Of a stretch of 39,686 bases of DNA, positions 23,621 through 31,829 are shown one piece after another (position 1 is the stretch's first letter; each line of letters begins with the position of its first letter). Both the position numbers and the translations under genes were made by a program. The notes under the pieces are model-generated. The model made no database searches, was not told the DNA's origin, and saw only the letters and a program-made list of their open reading frames with translations. Location of the stretch: the IMG/VR virus record IMGVR_UViG_3300028800_002447, positions 1-39,686 of that record; one strand, 5' to 3'. The stretch comes from a virus.

Positions 23621-23956
23621 ATGTTCTGCGTCTCTCAGTCGGACAGCTACAAGTACCCGGTCACCGTGGAAACGAACGGCGAAACCGGCAAGAAGGAAAA
23701 GTCGACGTTCAGTGCATTTTTCAAGCGCCTGTCGCAGACGGAGGCCACCCAACTGTTCGAGACGGAAAACCTCACGTTCGAAGATCTCATGTCCGCCGTT
23801 CTCGTTGGCTGGGGAACTGACCTTGTCGGCTCCGACAAACAGCCGCTGGAATTCAACGCCATGAATCGCGACGCCCTGTTCAATATCCCCGAGGCGCGCT
23901 TCGCGCTTCGCGAGGCATTCTGGGAAAGCATCAAGCTGGGCAAGGTAAAAAACTGA
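23621..23956 (+). CDS. Tail assembly chaperone G-like
   Basis: 111 residues. It holds a small N-terminal beta part (KYPVTVETNGETGKKEKSTF) and helices (LSQTEATQLFETENLTFEDLM). It sits just before the tape measure gene, the position of lambda G. It ends at TGA 23954-23956 directly after the slippery heptamer A-AAA-AAC. A fraction of ribosomes should slip back one base and make the longer GT form. G and GT coat the tape measure during assembly and are not in the finished tail. Confidence 0.85.
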   Translation: MFCVSQSDSYKYPVTVETNGETGKKEKSTFSAFFKRLSQTEATQLFETENLTFEDLMSAVLVGWGTDLVGSDKQPLEFNAMNRDALFNIPEARFALREAFWESIKLGKVKN

Positions 23957-24336
23957 CTGACGCCGCGAAGCACTGGATCGGCTGGCGTGAGGATGAATTC
24001 GCCATTGACAGCGACATGCTCGCCGCCATGCGGGCATTCGGTGCAGCCACGGATGATCTGGAAGCTGCGGACGCGCGTCGCGACGATCACGACTTCGAGG
24101 TGTGGGAGGAGAACTGGCCGGTTGTGCTCCTGTTCCTCTCACTCGGCCGTCAGTGGCGCTGGCTCCCGCTAGCGATGGGGCCGCCGATCCGGCTCGGACT
24201 CGACTACACAGCGGTCGAGTCCGTGTTTCGCCTGACCGGCGTCAGGAAGAAGGAACGTGCTGAAACGTTCGCTGCGCTTCAGCTGATGGAAAGCGCGGTG
24301 ATAGAAGTCGAAGCCATGCGGGCCGCTCGTCGTTGA
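23621..24336 (+). CDS. GT frameshift product of the tail assembly chaperone gene
   Basis: Reading 23621-23953 and then resuming at 23953 (a -1 shift) gives about 238 residues. The second part begins LTDAAKHWIGWREDEFAID and holds a DUF1799-like section (PVVLLFLSLGRQWRW then LGLDYTAVESVFRLTG), ending in a helix with LQLMESAVIEVEAM. No good independent start codon or ribosome site exists for this second part. That, together with the canonical slippery site, is the argument for frameshifting. The T part recruits the tail tube protein in lambda. Confidence 0.82.
23947..23953 (+). other. Programmed -1 ribosomal frameshift site
   Basis: The heptamer A-AAA-AAC is in the correct phase (codons GTA-AAA-AAC) and is followed at once by the G stop codon. 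ACGCC at 23960-23964 can pair with GGCGT at 23984-23988, and GCCG/CGGC pairs lie between them, giving a possible stimulatory stem about seven bases downstream. Confidence 0.8.
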
Positions 24337-24348
24337 GCGGTCCTTTTT
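24320..24348 (+). terminator. Intra-operon terminator before the tape measure gene
   Basis: GGGCCGCTC (24320-24328) pairs with GAGCGGTCC (24335-24343, one G-T pair), followed by T5. Its left arm overlaps the last codons of the GT frame, and ATTTCAGGTGA with the next ribosome site follows. Confidence 0.7.
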
Positions 24349-24362
24349 ATTTCAGGTGAAGT

Positions 24363-27300
24363 ATGTCCGCTACAGCTCTCGCCGATCTCGTTATCCGCAT
24401 CAGGACCGATGGCGTTGCGCAGGCCGGTACCGCGATGCAGCAGCTCGGAACCAGTGTCGGCTCGATCACTGCGCCGGCACAGAGTGCTGCGGCGTCGCTC
24501 ACGATGACCGATCGCGCCGCGACGAAGTTCCTGCAGGACCTCAAGGATCAGGCGGCGACGGTCGGCATGACGAAAACGCAGATCGCTGCTTACCGGGCCG
24601 AACAGCTCGGCGTGACGGCGCAGGCTGCGGGCTTCATCGAGCAGATCGAGAAGGCCGGGCACGGCATGGAGGGGCTCGGGCTCAACACGCAGGTCGCACG
24701 ACGTGAACTGGTTGTGATGGGCCATGAAGCCCTGCAGGGGAACTGGAAAAATCTGGTCGGTTCGTTCACTGTGCTTGCCGAGCATTCGAATATCGGCGCT
24801 GCTGCACTCAGCGGATTGGGCGTCGCAGCAGCGGCCGGTGCTGCGGCACTTGCCACGGTTGCTGCTGCAGCGATTGCGGGGGCGCGCGAGTCCGATGCCC
24901 TGACGAAGTCGCTGACGTTGACGGGTAACGCGGCGGGCGTTACCGAGGCGGGTTTCGCCGTCATGGCCCGCACGATCGCAGACGGCACCGGCAAGAGTAT
25001 GGGCACCGCGCGCGAGGCTCTGCAGGAACTCGTGTCGACCGGGCAGTTCACGGGCGCGGCCCTCACACTCGCGGGCGAGGATATCGTCCAGTTCTCGACG
25101 CTGTCGGGCGAAAGTCTCGACAAGGTCGCGGCCGATTACGCGAAGATGCCCGAGGGTGTGACGAAGTGGGCCGTTGAGCATAACCAGCAGCTCAACTACA
25201 TGAACGAGGCCGACTACGAGCGCATCAAGACGCTTGAGGAGGCCGGCCAGACCGAGCAGGCTCTCATGGAGAACCTGACTCTGCTTCACCAGCACTTTGC
25301 GGACACGGCGCAGGAAAAGCTCGGCTACGTCGAGCAGGCGTGGCGCGGGGTGAAGGGGGCAATCAGCGACACGTGGGATGCGCTCAAGGACATCGGGCGC
25401 GATTCGACTCCCGAGCAAAAGCTGCAGGCTATTGCCGACAAGCGCAAGCGCTCGGATAGCGGTGGCATCACGTCGTCGTGGGAAAACCCGAACAACGTGT
25501 ACACCGCGCAGGATGACGCAGACGCGATGGCGCTGCAGATGCAGGCGGATAGCGCCGCCTCCGCCGCCTTCGCGAAGTCGCAGGCGGATGCCGAGCAAAA
25601 GGCCGCGATCTCGGCTGCATCGAGCCTCGACAGCGCTCTTCATTCGTTCGACAAGGCGTACGCGAAGAAGCAGGAACTCGACCAGACTAAGGCGAAGTTC
25701 ATCAACCTGTACAAGGGGAACCCGGATTCCGAACTGCTTAAGGGCGTCAAGGTATCGGGCAGCGACGACAGCGGCTGGTCCGTGTCCGGCGGCACGTATG
25801 ACCAGCTCGTCACCGACATCAACAAACGCTACACCGACAAGAGTGCGGTCTCTCACGCCGATCAGACGAACAACCGCGATATTGCGGACCTGAAAGCGCA
25901 GATCGCTGCAAAAGAGCAGCAGCTCGCACTGCTCGACCAGTACGGCCTCGCGCAGAACAAGATCAGCGATGGCGACAAGAAGGTGCTGCAAATCGAGCAG
26001 CAGCTCGGCCTCGCGCAAAAGGATCGTATCGGCAAGGTCTCGGACGCCCAGCTGAAGGAGCAGCTTGGCTACGCAAAGCAACTTTCCGCCGTCGAAAAGG
26101 AGATCGACGCAAAGACCCGCGCGGCCGAGGCGCAGAAGGATTACAACGCCCAGGTCGACAAGTGGAACGCCTCGGCGCAAACCGAGCAGGCGGCGCTCAA
26201 TCAGGACCTCGCCCTCTACGGCACGGAGGGTGAAGCGCGCAAGATCATGGCGACGCAGCTGCAATATGAGGCGCAGGCGCGCGACACGATCGCGAAGGCG
26301 CAGCGTGACGGGCATCCGCTGTCCGAGCAGCAGCAAAAAGACCTGATGAACGAGGCGGACGCCCGTGCGAAGGTCGTCGGCAGTCTCCAGGCGCAGCGTG
26401 ATGCGCTTGCGGCTGCAACGCAGCTGCAGCAGGAAAACGAGAAGTTCGCGGCTAACAGCATTCTCGACGAGAAGGACCGTGCGGCGGCACTGCTCGCGAT
26501 CGACTCGAAGAAGTGGACGGACCTGATCGCCAACGCGGGCGACGGCACCGAGGCGCAAAAGAAGCTGATCGAGCAGTACGACCAGTGGTATGCCGACCAG
26601 CAAAACAAGCCCGTGATTGACCAGTGGAAGAAGACCGTCAGCCAGCTTGACAGCGATTTCCACGACGGCTTCCTGCAGATGCTTACCAATGGCAAGGCGA
26701 GCTGGTCGAGCTTCACCAAGGCGCTCGAAAACACCTTCAAGACGACGGTTGCGGACGCACTCTATCAGGACCTCGCCAAGCCGTTTGTCGTGAAGGTCAT
26801 CGCGCAGCTCGCCGGCATCGTGAGCGGTCAGGGTGTTCAGGATGCGCTTTCGGGCACGAGCAGTTCTGGCTCGGGCAGCATTTCGAGCCTGCTTTCCAAC
26901 CCGTACGGCACGTACAACAACCTGTCGAATGGTTACAACACGGTCATGGGGTGGATTCAGGGCTATGGCGGCGCATCGACCGCATTGGGCTCGTCTGCGA
27001 TTGCAGGCGCTACGACAAGCGCGTTGAGCGCCGGAGGCGCGACACTGGGAGGGTTGGGTGCCGGCATCGGTGCGGATGTCGCGTCTTCATCGGCCGGTTA
27101 CGCGGCGTCGCTCGGCTCCAACGCCTACAGCTTCGCGATGCCAGCGGCCACTGATGGCCTCGGCCTGGGTGGCACACTGGGGTCGAGCGCGGGGCTGATG
27201 TACGGAGGTGCCGGGCTGCTCGGTGGTCTGGCCGGCGGTGCACTGTTCGGTAACAAGGGCTACTCCAGCCTCGGCGGTTCGCTTGGCGCGATGGGTGGCC

Positions 27301-29495
27301 TGGCATTGGGTGCGTCGAGCGCACTCGCCGGCACGGCCATTGGTGCCGAGCTAGGCTCATTCGCTGGCCCCATCGGAGCCGTCGCAGGCATGGTAATCGG
27401 CGCGGCGCTTGGTTCCCTGATCGGCGGTGGCGAAACACGCTATGGCTCGGTCTATACCAGCGATGGGACGACCGATACGAAGATCAGCGCGCCGTCTGGT
27501 GGGGACATTGCTTCCGATCAGGTCACGCAGCAGATCAACTCGACGTACCAGACGATCCAGTCGATGGCGACGCAGCTGGGCGGCTCCATCGATGGCCTCG
27601 GAACGTACACGGCGGGATATGAGATCAGCCCGAAGAAGGGTAACTCGTTCGTTGTCGCGGGATTCCAGGATGACCCTAACCAGAACGGCGCGGGCCATCA
27701 GGATCTGGGTGGCGTGAAGGACCCGACGACGGTCCTGAACGACTTCAGCCTGCAGCTTCAGCGCTCGATCATCAAGAGCCTGCAGGATGCCAATCTCGAC
27801 AAGCCGTATGCGGACTATCTGAAGCAGTTCGACACCTCGACGTTGAGTTCGGATCAGGTGACGCAGATTGAAAGCGTCCTGAACGAGCTGAAGTCGCTGT
27901 TCGATTCGATCCAGAAGATGGGAGCGGACTTCGACAACCTCAAGAAGGTGTCGACCGACGCCCAGCTCTCGGTGATCAACCTCTCGGGTGGTATCGACCA
28001 GTTCAACACGAACGCGTCGTACTTCTACCAGAATTTCGTTCCGGCATCGCAGCAGGCGGCCGACCAGGCGAAGGCGGTAACCGATCAACTCGCCGCGCTT
28101 GGCATGGTCGGCGTTACGACGAACGAGCAGTTCAGGCAGGCGGTTGAGGGAATTGACCTGACGACGACGGCCGGGCAGCAGTTGTACGTGCAGATGCTCG
28201 CGCTCGCGCCGGCGTTCAACACCATGACGCAGGCGGCGCAGCAGGCCGCGCAGGCGGAACTGCAGACGATGCAGCAGAGCCGCCAAACTGCGAACCAGGC
28301 GTTACAGACCGCTCTTGGTGCGGTTCAAACGGCCTATGACAATCAGGTTCAGGCGATCCAGTCGAATATCGATTCGATCAAGCAGTTCATTACGTCGCTG
28401 ACGAACCTGAAACAGTCGCTGGCTCTCGGCGACCTGTCGACGCTTTCCCCGCAGGACAAGTACCTGCAGGAAAAGCAGCTGTTCGAGCAAACGTCCGCAG
28501 CAGCAGCGTCGGGAGACGCGACAGCACAGGGCAATCTTCCTCAGGTTGCCCAGGACTTCCTCAACGCGTCGAGAGCATACAACGCGAGTTCGCAGGCGTA
28601 TGTCGACGACTACAACGAGGTCCAGTCCTCGCTCGACCAGAACATCGCGGCGGGTCAGCAGCAGTTGAGCGTGGCCGAGCAGCAGCTGAATGCGACGAAC
28701 CAGATGGTGCAGGGCATTCTCAGCATCAACCAGACCACGATGTCGCTTTCGGAGGCTCTGCTTCAGTATTTTGCAGCGCGCGCCGCTGCCAGCATGCCGG
28801 CAGCGCCATCTGCCGGATCGGCTCCCGCAACCATTAATGCGGACGATCCAACAAGCGAGTTCATCAACCAGGCGTATCAGCAGATCCTGGGGCGGACACC
28901 AGAGACGGATGGCTACAACTACTGGTACGGACAGCTATCGTCCGGCTCGATGACCCAATCGCAGGTGCTGGGTTCGATCACGACGGCGGCGAACAACCAG
29001 AACGCAACGTTCGTGGTCGACGCTTACGAAGCAGCGACGGGTTATGCACCTGACAACGCGAGCTATACGAAGTATCTCGGCGCCCTGACATCGGGTTCGA
29101 TGAGCGAGTCTGACGTGCTGGCTGCGATCAAGGCGTCGACGGTCAACGGATCGCACGCGGGCGGCGCCGACTACATTCCGTTCGACGGCTATCGCGCTGA
29201 GCTTCACAAGGGCGAGGCGGTGATTACGTCGAAGAACAACCAGAAGTTGTCGCGGATGCTCGGTGCAAGCTGGTCGGATTTCGGGGCGCAGAACACGGAA
29301 GCGCTGATTCAGGAAATTCGCGCGCTGCGCGCCGAGGTCCGCAATCTCGAGCAGTCGCAGCAGCAAGGCGTGGCAGCTCAACTCGAACAGGGCGCGAAGC
29401 AGCACACGCAATCGCAGGCGACGCAAAACAAGGCGCTGAAGATTGCGAAGTCAGGCAGCGCTACCGCACGGATACCAGGAGCAAAACAACGATGA
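24363..29495 (+). CDS. Tail tape measure protein with C-terminal DUF4214-like part
   Basis: 1710 residues, the longest gene, which sets tail length. The N-terminal 300 residues show the lambda gpH-type opening (RIRTDGVAQAGTAMQQLGTS) and a hydrophobic block near 155-180. About 330-790 is a long charged coiled coil rich in Gln, Lys and Asp. Around 775-815 stands the lambda tape-measure C-terminal motif (KASWSSFTKALENTFKTTV). Residues 840-1030 are glycine/serine-rich with a hydrophobic, membrane-active look. Residues about 1490-1590 contain INQAYQQILGRTPETDGYNYW and a second weaker unit, matching DUF4214. HAGGADYIPFDGYRAELHKGE near 1600 is a typical tail-tip end. It overlaps the next gene by four bases. 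Confidence 0.93.
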   Translation: MSATALADLVIRIRTDGVAQAGTAMQQLGTSVGSITAPAQSAAASLTMTDRAATKFLQDLKDQAATVGMTKTQIAAYRAEQLGVTAQAAGFIEQIEKAGHGMEGLGLNTQVARRELVVMGHEALQGNWKNLVGSFTVLAEHSNIGAAALSGLGVAAAAGAAALATVAAAAIAGARESDALTKSLTLTGNAAGVTEAGFAVMARTIADGTGKSMGTAREALQELVSTGQFTGAALTLAGEDIVQFSTLSGESLDKVAADYAKMPEGVTKWAVEHNQQLNYMNEADYERIKTLEEAGQTEQALMENLTLLHQHFADTAQEKLGYVEQAWRGVKGAISDTWDALKDIGRDSTPEQKLQAIADKRKRSDSGGITSSWENPNNVYTAQDDADAMALQMQADSAASAAFAKSQADAEQKAAISAASSLDSALHSFDKAYAKKQELDQTKAKFINLYKGNPDSELLKGVKVSGSDDSGWSVSGGTYDQLVTDINKRYTDKSAVSHADQTNNRDIADLKAQIAAKEQQLALLDQYGLAQNKISDGDKKVLQIEQQLGLAQKDRIGKVSDAQLKEQLGYAKQLSAVEKEIDAKTRAAEAQKDYNAQVDKWNASAQTEQAALNQDLALYGTEGEARKIMATQLQYEAQARDTIAKAQRDGHPLSEQQQKDLMNEADARAKVVGSLQAQRDALAAATQLQQENEKFAANSILDEKDRAAALLAIDSKKWTDLIANAGDGTEAQKKLIEQYDQWYADQQNKPVIDQWKKTVSQLDSDFHDGFLQMLTNGKASWSSFTKALENTFKTTVADALYQDLAKPFVVKVIAQLAGIVSGQGVQDALSGTSSSGSGSISSLLSNPYGTYNNLSNGYNTVMGWIQGYGGASTALGSSAIAGATTSALSAGGATLGGLGAGIGADVASSSAGYAASLGSNAYSFAMPAATDGLGLGGTLGSSAGLMYGGAGLLGGLAGGALFGNKGYSSLGGSLGAMGGLALGASSALAGTAIGAELGSFAGPIGAVAGMVIGAALGSLIGGGETRYGSVYTSDGTTDTKISAPSGGDIASDQVTQQINSTYQTIQSMATQLGGSIDGLGTYTAGYEISPKKGNSFVVAGFQDDPNQNGAGHQDLGGVKDPTTVLNDFSLQLQRSIIKSLQDANLDKPYADYLKQFDTSTLSSDQVTQIESVLNELKSLFDSIQKMGADFDNLKKVSTDAQLSVINLSGGIDQFNTNASYFYQNFVPASQQAADQAKAVTDQLAALGMVGVTTNEQFRQAVEGIDLTTTAGQQLYVQMLALAPAFNTMTQAAQQAAQAELQTMQQSRQTANQALQTALGAVQTAYDNQVQAIQSNIDSIKQFITSLTNLKQSLALGDLSTLSPQDKYLQEKQLFEQTSAAAASGDATAQGNLPQVAQDFLNASRAYNASSQAYVDDYNEVQSSLDQNIAAGQQQLSVAEQQLNATNQMVQGILSINQTTMSLSEALLQYFAARAAASMPAAPSAGSAPATINADDPTSEFINQAYQQILGRTPETDGYNYWYGQLSSGSMTQSQVLGSITTAANNQNATFVVDAYEAATGYAPDNASYTKYLGALTSGSMSESDVLAAIKASTVNGSHAGGADYIPFDGYRAELHKGEAVITSKNNQKLSRMLGASWSDFGAQNTEALIQEIRALRAEVRNLEQSQQQGVAAQLEQGAKQHTQSQATQNKALKIAKSGSATARIPGAKQR

Positions 29496-30976
29496 CCATC
29501 GCAGTAGAAATCAGCGCGTGGCAGTTGTCGACGGGCGAGGCGCAGACGCTTCGCTTTGCGAGCGAGGGTTTCACGACCACGCCCGGCGACACGCCCGGCA
29601 ACGCGTTTTTTGATCCACGTATCGAAGATTCCCCGTCGCTCGCTCGCACGTTGTTCGATGGCGCGGCGACGTACGGTGCGTCGCGCGCGACGCCCGGATC
29701 GATTGATCTGGTGAACGCAGACGGCGGCCTCGACGCGCTGCTCACCGATTACGCGCTCGACGGGCGGCCGTTCACGGTTCGGCGTGGCACCATCGGCACG
29801 CCGTTCAGCAGCTGGACCGTCGTGATGTGCGGCGTGCTCGACGACATTCAGGTGTCGGACGACGTGATCAAGTTCCAGATCCGCGACCGGCTCGCGGTAT
29901 TCGGCATCACGCTCGACCGGCCTAAATATGCGGGATCGAACGTGCTGCCGGACGGGCTCGAAGGCGTGGCGAGCGACCTGAAGGACCAGTACAAGCCGCG
30001 TATATACGGAAGCGTGCTCAACGTGCCGGCGAAGGCCGTCAACACCTCGAAGCTCATTTATCAGGTGTCCGACCAGGCGTGTGCGATCTCGATGGTGTAC
30101 GACAGCGGCGTGCAACTCACGCGCGATGCGGATTACGCCGATCTCGCGACGCTGCAGTCGACCGAGCCTCCATCAGGGCACTTCCGATGCTTCGAGGGCT
30201 ACTTCCGCCTCGGGGGCTCGCCCGCCGGTCAGGTGACTGCCGACGCTTCGACGACGGAGACGCGCGCGGCGTCGCTGGTCCAGCAGATCGCGCTCGATGC
30301 GGGCATCCCCGCGGCCGACATCAGCGCGGCGGACATCGCAGCACTGAACGCAGCTAATCCGGCTGTCGTTGGCGTGTGGGCCGATGGCGATGCGACGCCG
30401 CAGCAGCTGCTCGATCTGCTCGCGAACAGCGTGGGCGCGTGGTACGGATTCGACCTGTTCAACCAGTTACGCGTCACGCAACTCGAAGCGCCGGGCGGGG
30501 CGCCATCGACGACATGGGATCAATTCCAGATTACGTCTGTCGACGTGCAGGCGGCCGGCATCCCGTCGTGGGGCGTGATTGTCCAGTACGCGCATAACTA
30601 CACCACGCAGACGCAGCTCGCGACGAGCGTGTCGACCGATCGCGTCGCGTGGCTCGCGCTCGATTACCGGCAGGCGGCATCCGAGGATTCGACGATCAAG
30701 ACGGCGTGGCCGTCGTCCGACGAACTCACGTTCGAAACCGCGCTGGTCAATCAGGCGGATGCCGCCGCCGAGGCCGATCGTCGCCGGGCGCTGTATGGCG
30801 TGCGGCGGAAGACGCTCGCGATCGAGATTCCGCTTTCGGAACTCGGCGCCGCCGACCTCGGCGCGGTAGTCGCAATTTCGTGGCCACGCTACTCGCTGAC
30901 CGGCCGACTGTTCATCGTCATCGGGCTCGACGTCGGCGCCGATACGGAAACGGCCAAAGTGACTTTGTGGGGGTGA
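29492..30976 (+). CDS. Tail-tip/hub-region protein
   Basis: 494 residues. It opens with beta-rich sequence and FDPRIEDSPSLARTLFDGA, then a section with VMCGVLDDIQVSDDVIKFQI. The middle has GHFRCFEGYFRLGG followed by an alanine-rich helical stretch. Near 310-345 comes TPQQLLDLLANSVGAWYGFD, which resembles phage hub proteins that carry a small helical insert. The C-terminus is beta-rich again (LAIEIPLSELGAADLGAVV). It is placed directly after the tape measure, where tail-tip hub proteins are found. I do not recognise a named family. The last codons include the palindrome AAAGTGACTTT. Confidence 0.7.
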   Translation: MTIAVEISAWQLSTGEAQTLRFASEGFTTTPGDTPGNAFFDPRIEDSPSLARTLFDGAATYGASRATPGSIDLVNADGGLDALLTDYALDGRPFTVRRGTIGTPFSSWTVVMCGVLDDIQVSDDVIKFQIRDRLAVFGITLDRPKYAGSNVLPDGLEGVASDLKDQYKPRIYGSVLNVPAKAVNTSKLIYQVSDQACAISMVYDSGVQLTRDADYADLATLQSTEPPSGHFRCFEGYFRLGGSPAGQVTADASTTETRAASLVQQIALDAGIPAADISAADIAALNAANPAVVGVWADGDATPQQLLDLLANSVGAWYGFDLFNQLRVTQLEAPGGAPSTTWDQFQITSVDVQAAGIPSWGVIVQYAHNYTTQTQLATSVSTDRVAWLALDYRQAASEDSTIKTAWPSSDELTFETALVNQADAAAEADRRRALYGVRRKTLAIEIPLSELGAADLGAVVAISWPRYSLTGRLFIVIGLDVGADTETAKVTLWG

Positions 30977-30977
30977 T

Positions 30978-31829
30978 ATGGCAAACGTGCTGCTCGCGTG
31001 GCCAAACCTGATCGATGGGGCAGTGCTGTCCGGCGGGGCATGGCAGATTGCCCTGCCGGCTTTGCAGGATCGGCGGCTCGCGCGCGTTGCGCGCACGACT
31101 GACCTATCGGCTGCGAACACGCAATTCACGGTAGACCTGAAAAGCCCGACGAGACAGCAGATCGTGGCGATCGTGAATCACAACCTCACGACGCAGGCGA
31201 CATGGCGTGTGCGCCTGTCAAATGACGCGACGTTTTCGACAAGCGATTACGACTCGGGCTGGATGAGGGCGTGGCCGGTGATCTACACACCGGACATGCT
31301 GGAGTGGGAGGACGACAACTGGTGGGAGGGCACCATCTCGGAAGCGGACAGGGCCGGTTATCCGGCCCTGCTGATTTTTAGGCTCGACCGGATCTATCTT
31401 GCGCGCTACCTGCATTTCGAGTTCCGCGACGCAGCGAATCCGGACGGCTACCTGCAGTTCGGTCGGCCCTTCATCTCGACGAGCTGGCAGCCGGCCTACA
31501 ACATGAGCTACGGCGCAACGGCAGGGTGGAGCACGGACACCACAATGCAGCGCTCGCTCGGCGGCACTCCCTACTTCGACCGGAAATCGCCGCGCCGAAC
31601 AGAAAAATTCTCCCTCGACTTCCTGTCGCCTGACGAGGCGTGGGGAAAGGTCTTCGAGATGCACCGCGTGCTTGGCACGGATGGCGAGGTGCTGGTCGCA
31701 TGGGATGTCGCTGACCCGTACAACCTGCTTCGCTTTTCGTTTCTTGGGCATCTCACGGATCTTTCGCCCGCGACGGCGGTTTTCCTGAACAACTTCAGCA
31801 ATCCGATCACGATCGAGGAGCTAACCTGA
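30978..31829 (+). CDS. Tail protein, tip or fibre-base region
   Basis: 283 residues, rich in Trp, Tyr and Asp (DMLEWEDDNWWEGTISEADR near 105-125). RLDRIYLARYLHFEFRDAANP follows near 137-157, then GRPFISTSWQPAYNMSYG. This looks like a beta-sandwich domain with an exposed aromatic patch. It sits between the hub-like gene and the fibre, starts two bases after the previous stop and ends in a TGATG overlap with the fibre gene. It could connect fibre to tip. No named family recognised. Confidence 0.7.
   Translation: MANVLLAWPNLIDGAVLSGGAWQIALPALQDRRLARVARTTDLSAANTQFTVDLKSPTRQQIVAIVNHNLTTQATWRVRLSNDATFSTSDYDSGWMRAWPVIYTPDMLEWEDDNWWEGTISEADRAGYPALLIFRLDRIYLARYLHFEFRDAANPDGYLQFGRPFISTSWQPAYNMSYGATAGWSTDTTMQRSLGGTPYFDRKSPRRTEKFSLDFLSPDEAWGKVFEMHRVLGTDGEVLVAWDVADPYNLLRFSFLGHLTDLSPATAVFLNNFSNPITIEELT

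Noticed and set aside
24279-26663. 794-codon open frame on the minus strand opposite the tape measure
   Set aside because: It mirrors the Gln/Lys-rich coiled coil as Leu/Val/Arg-rich sequence; no domain is recognised and the plus-strand gene is certain.
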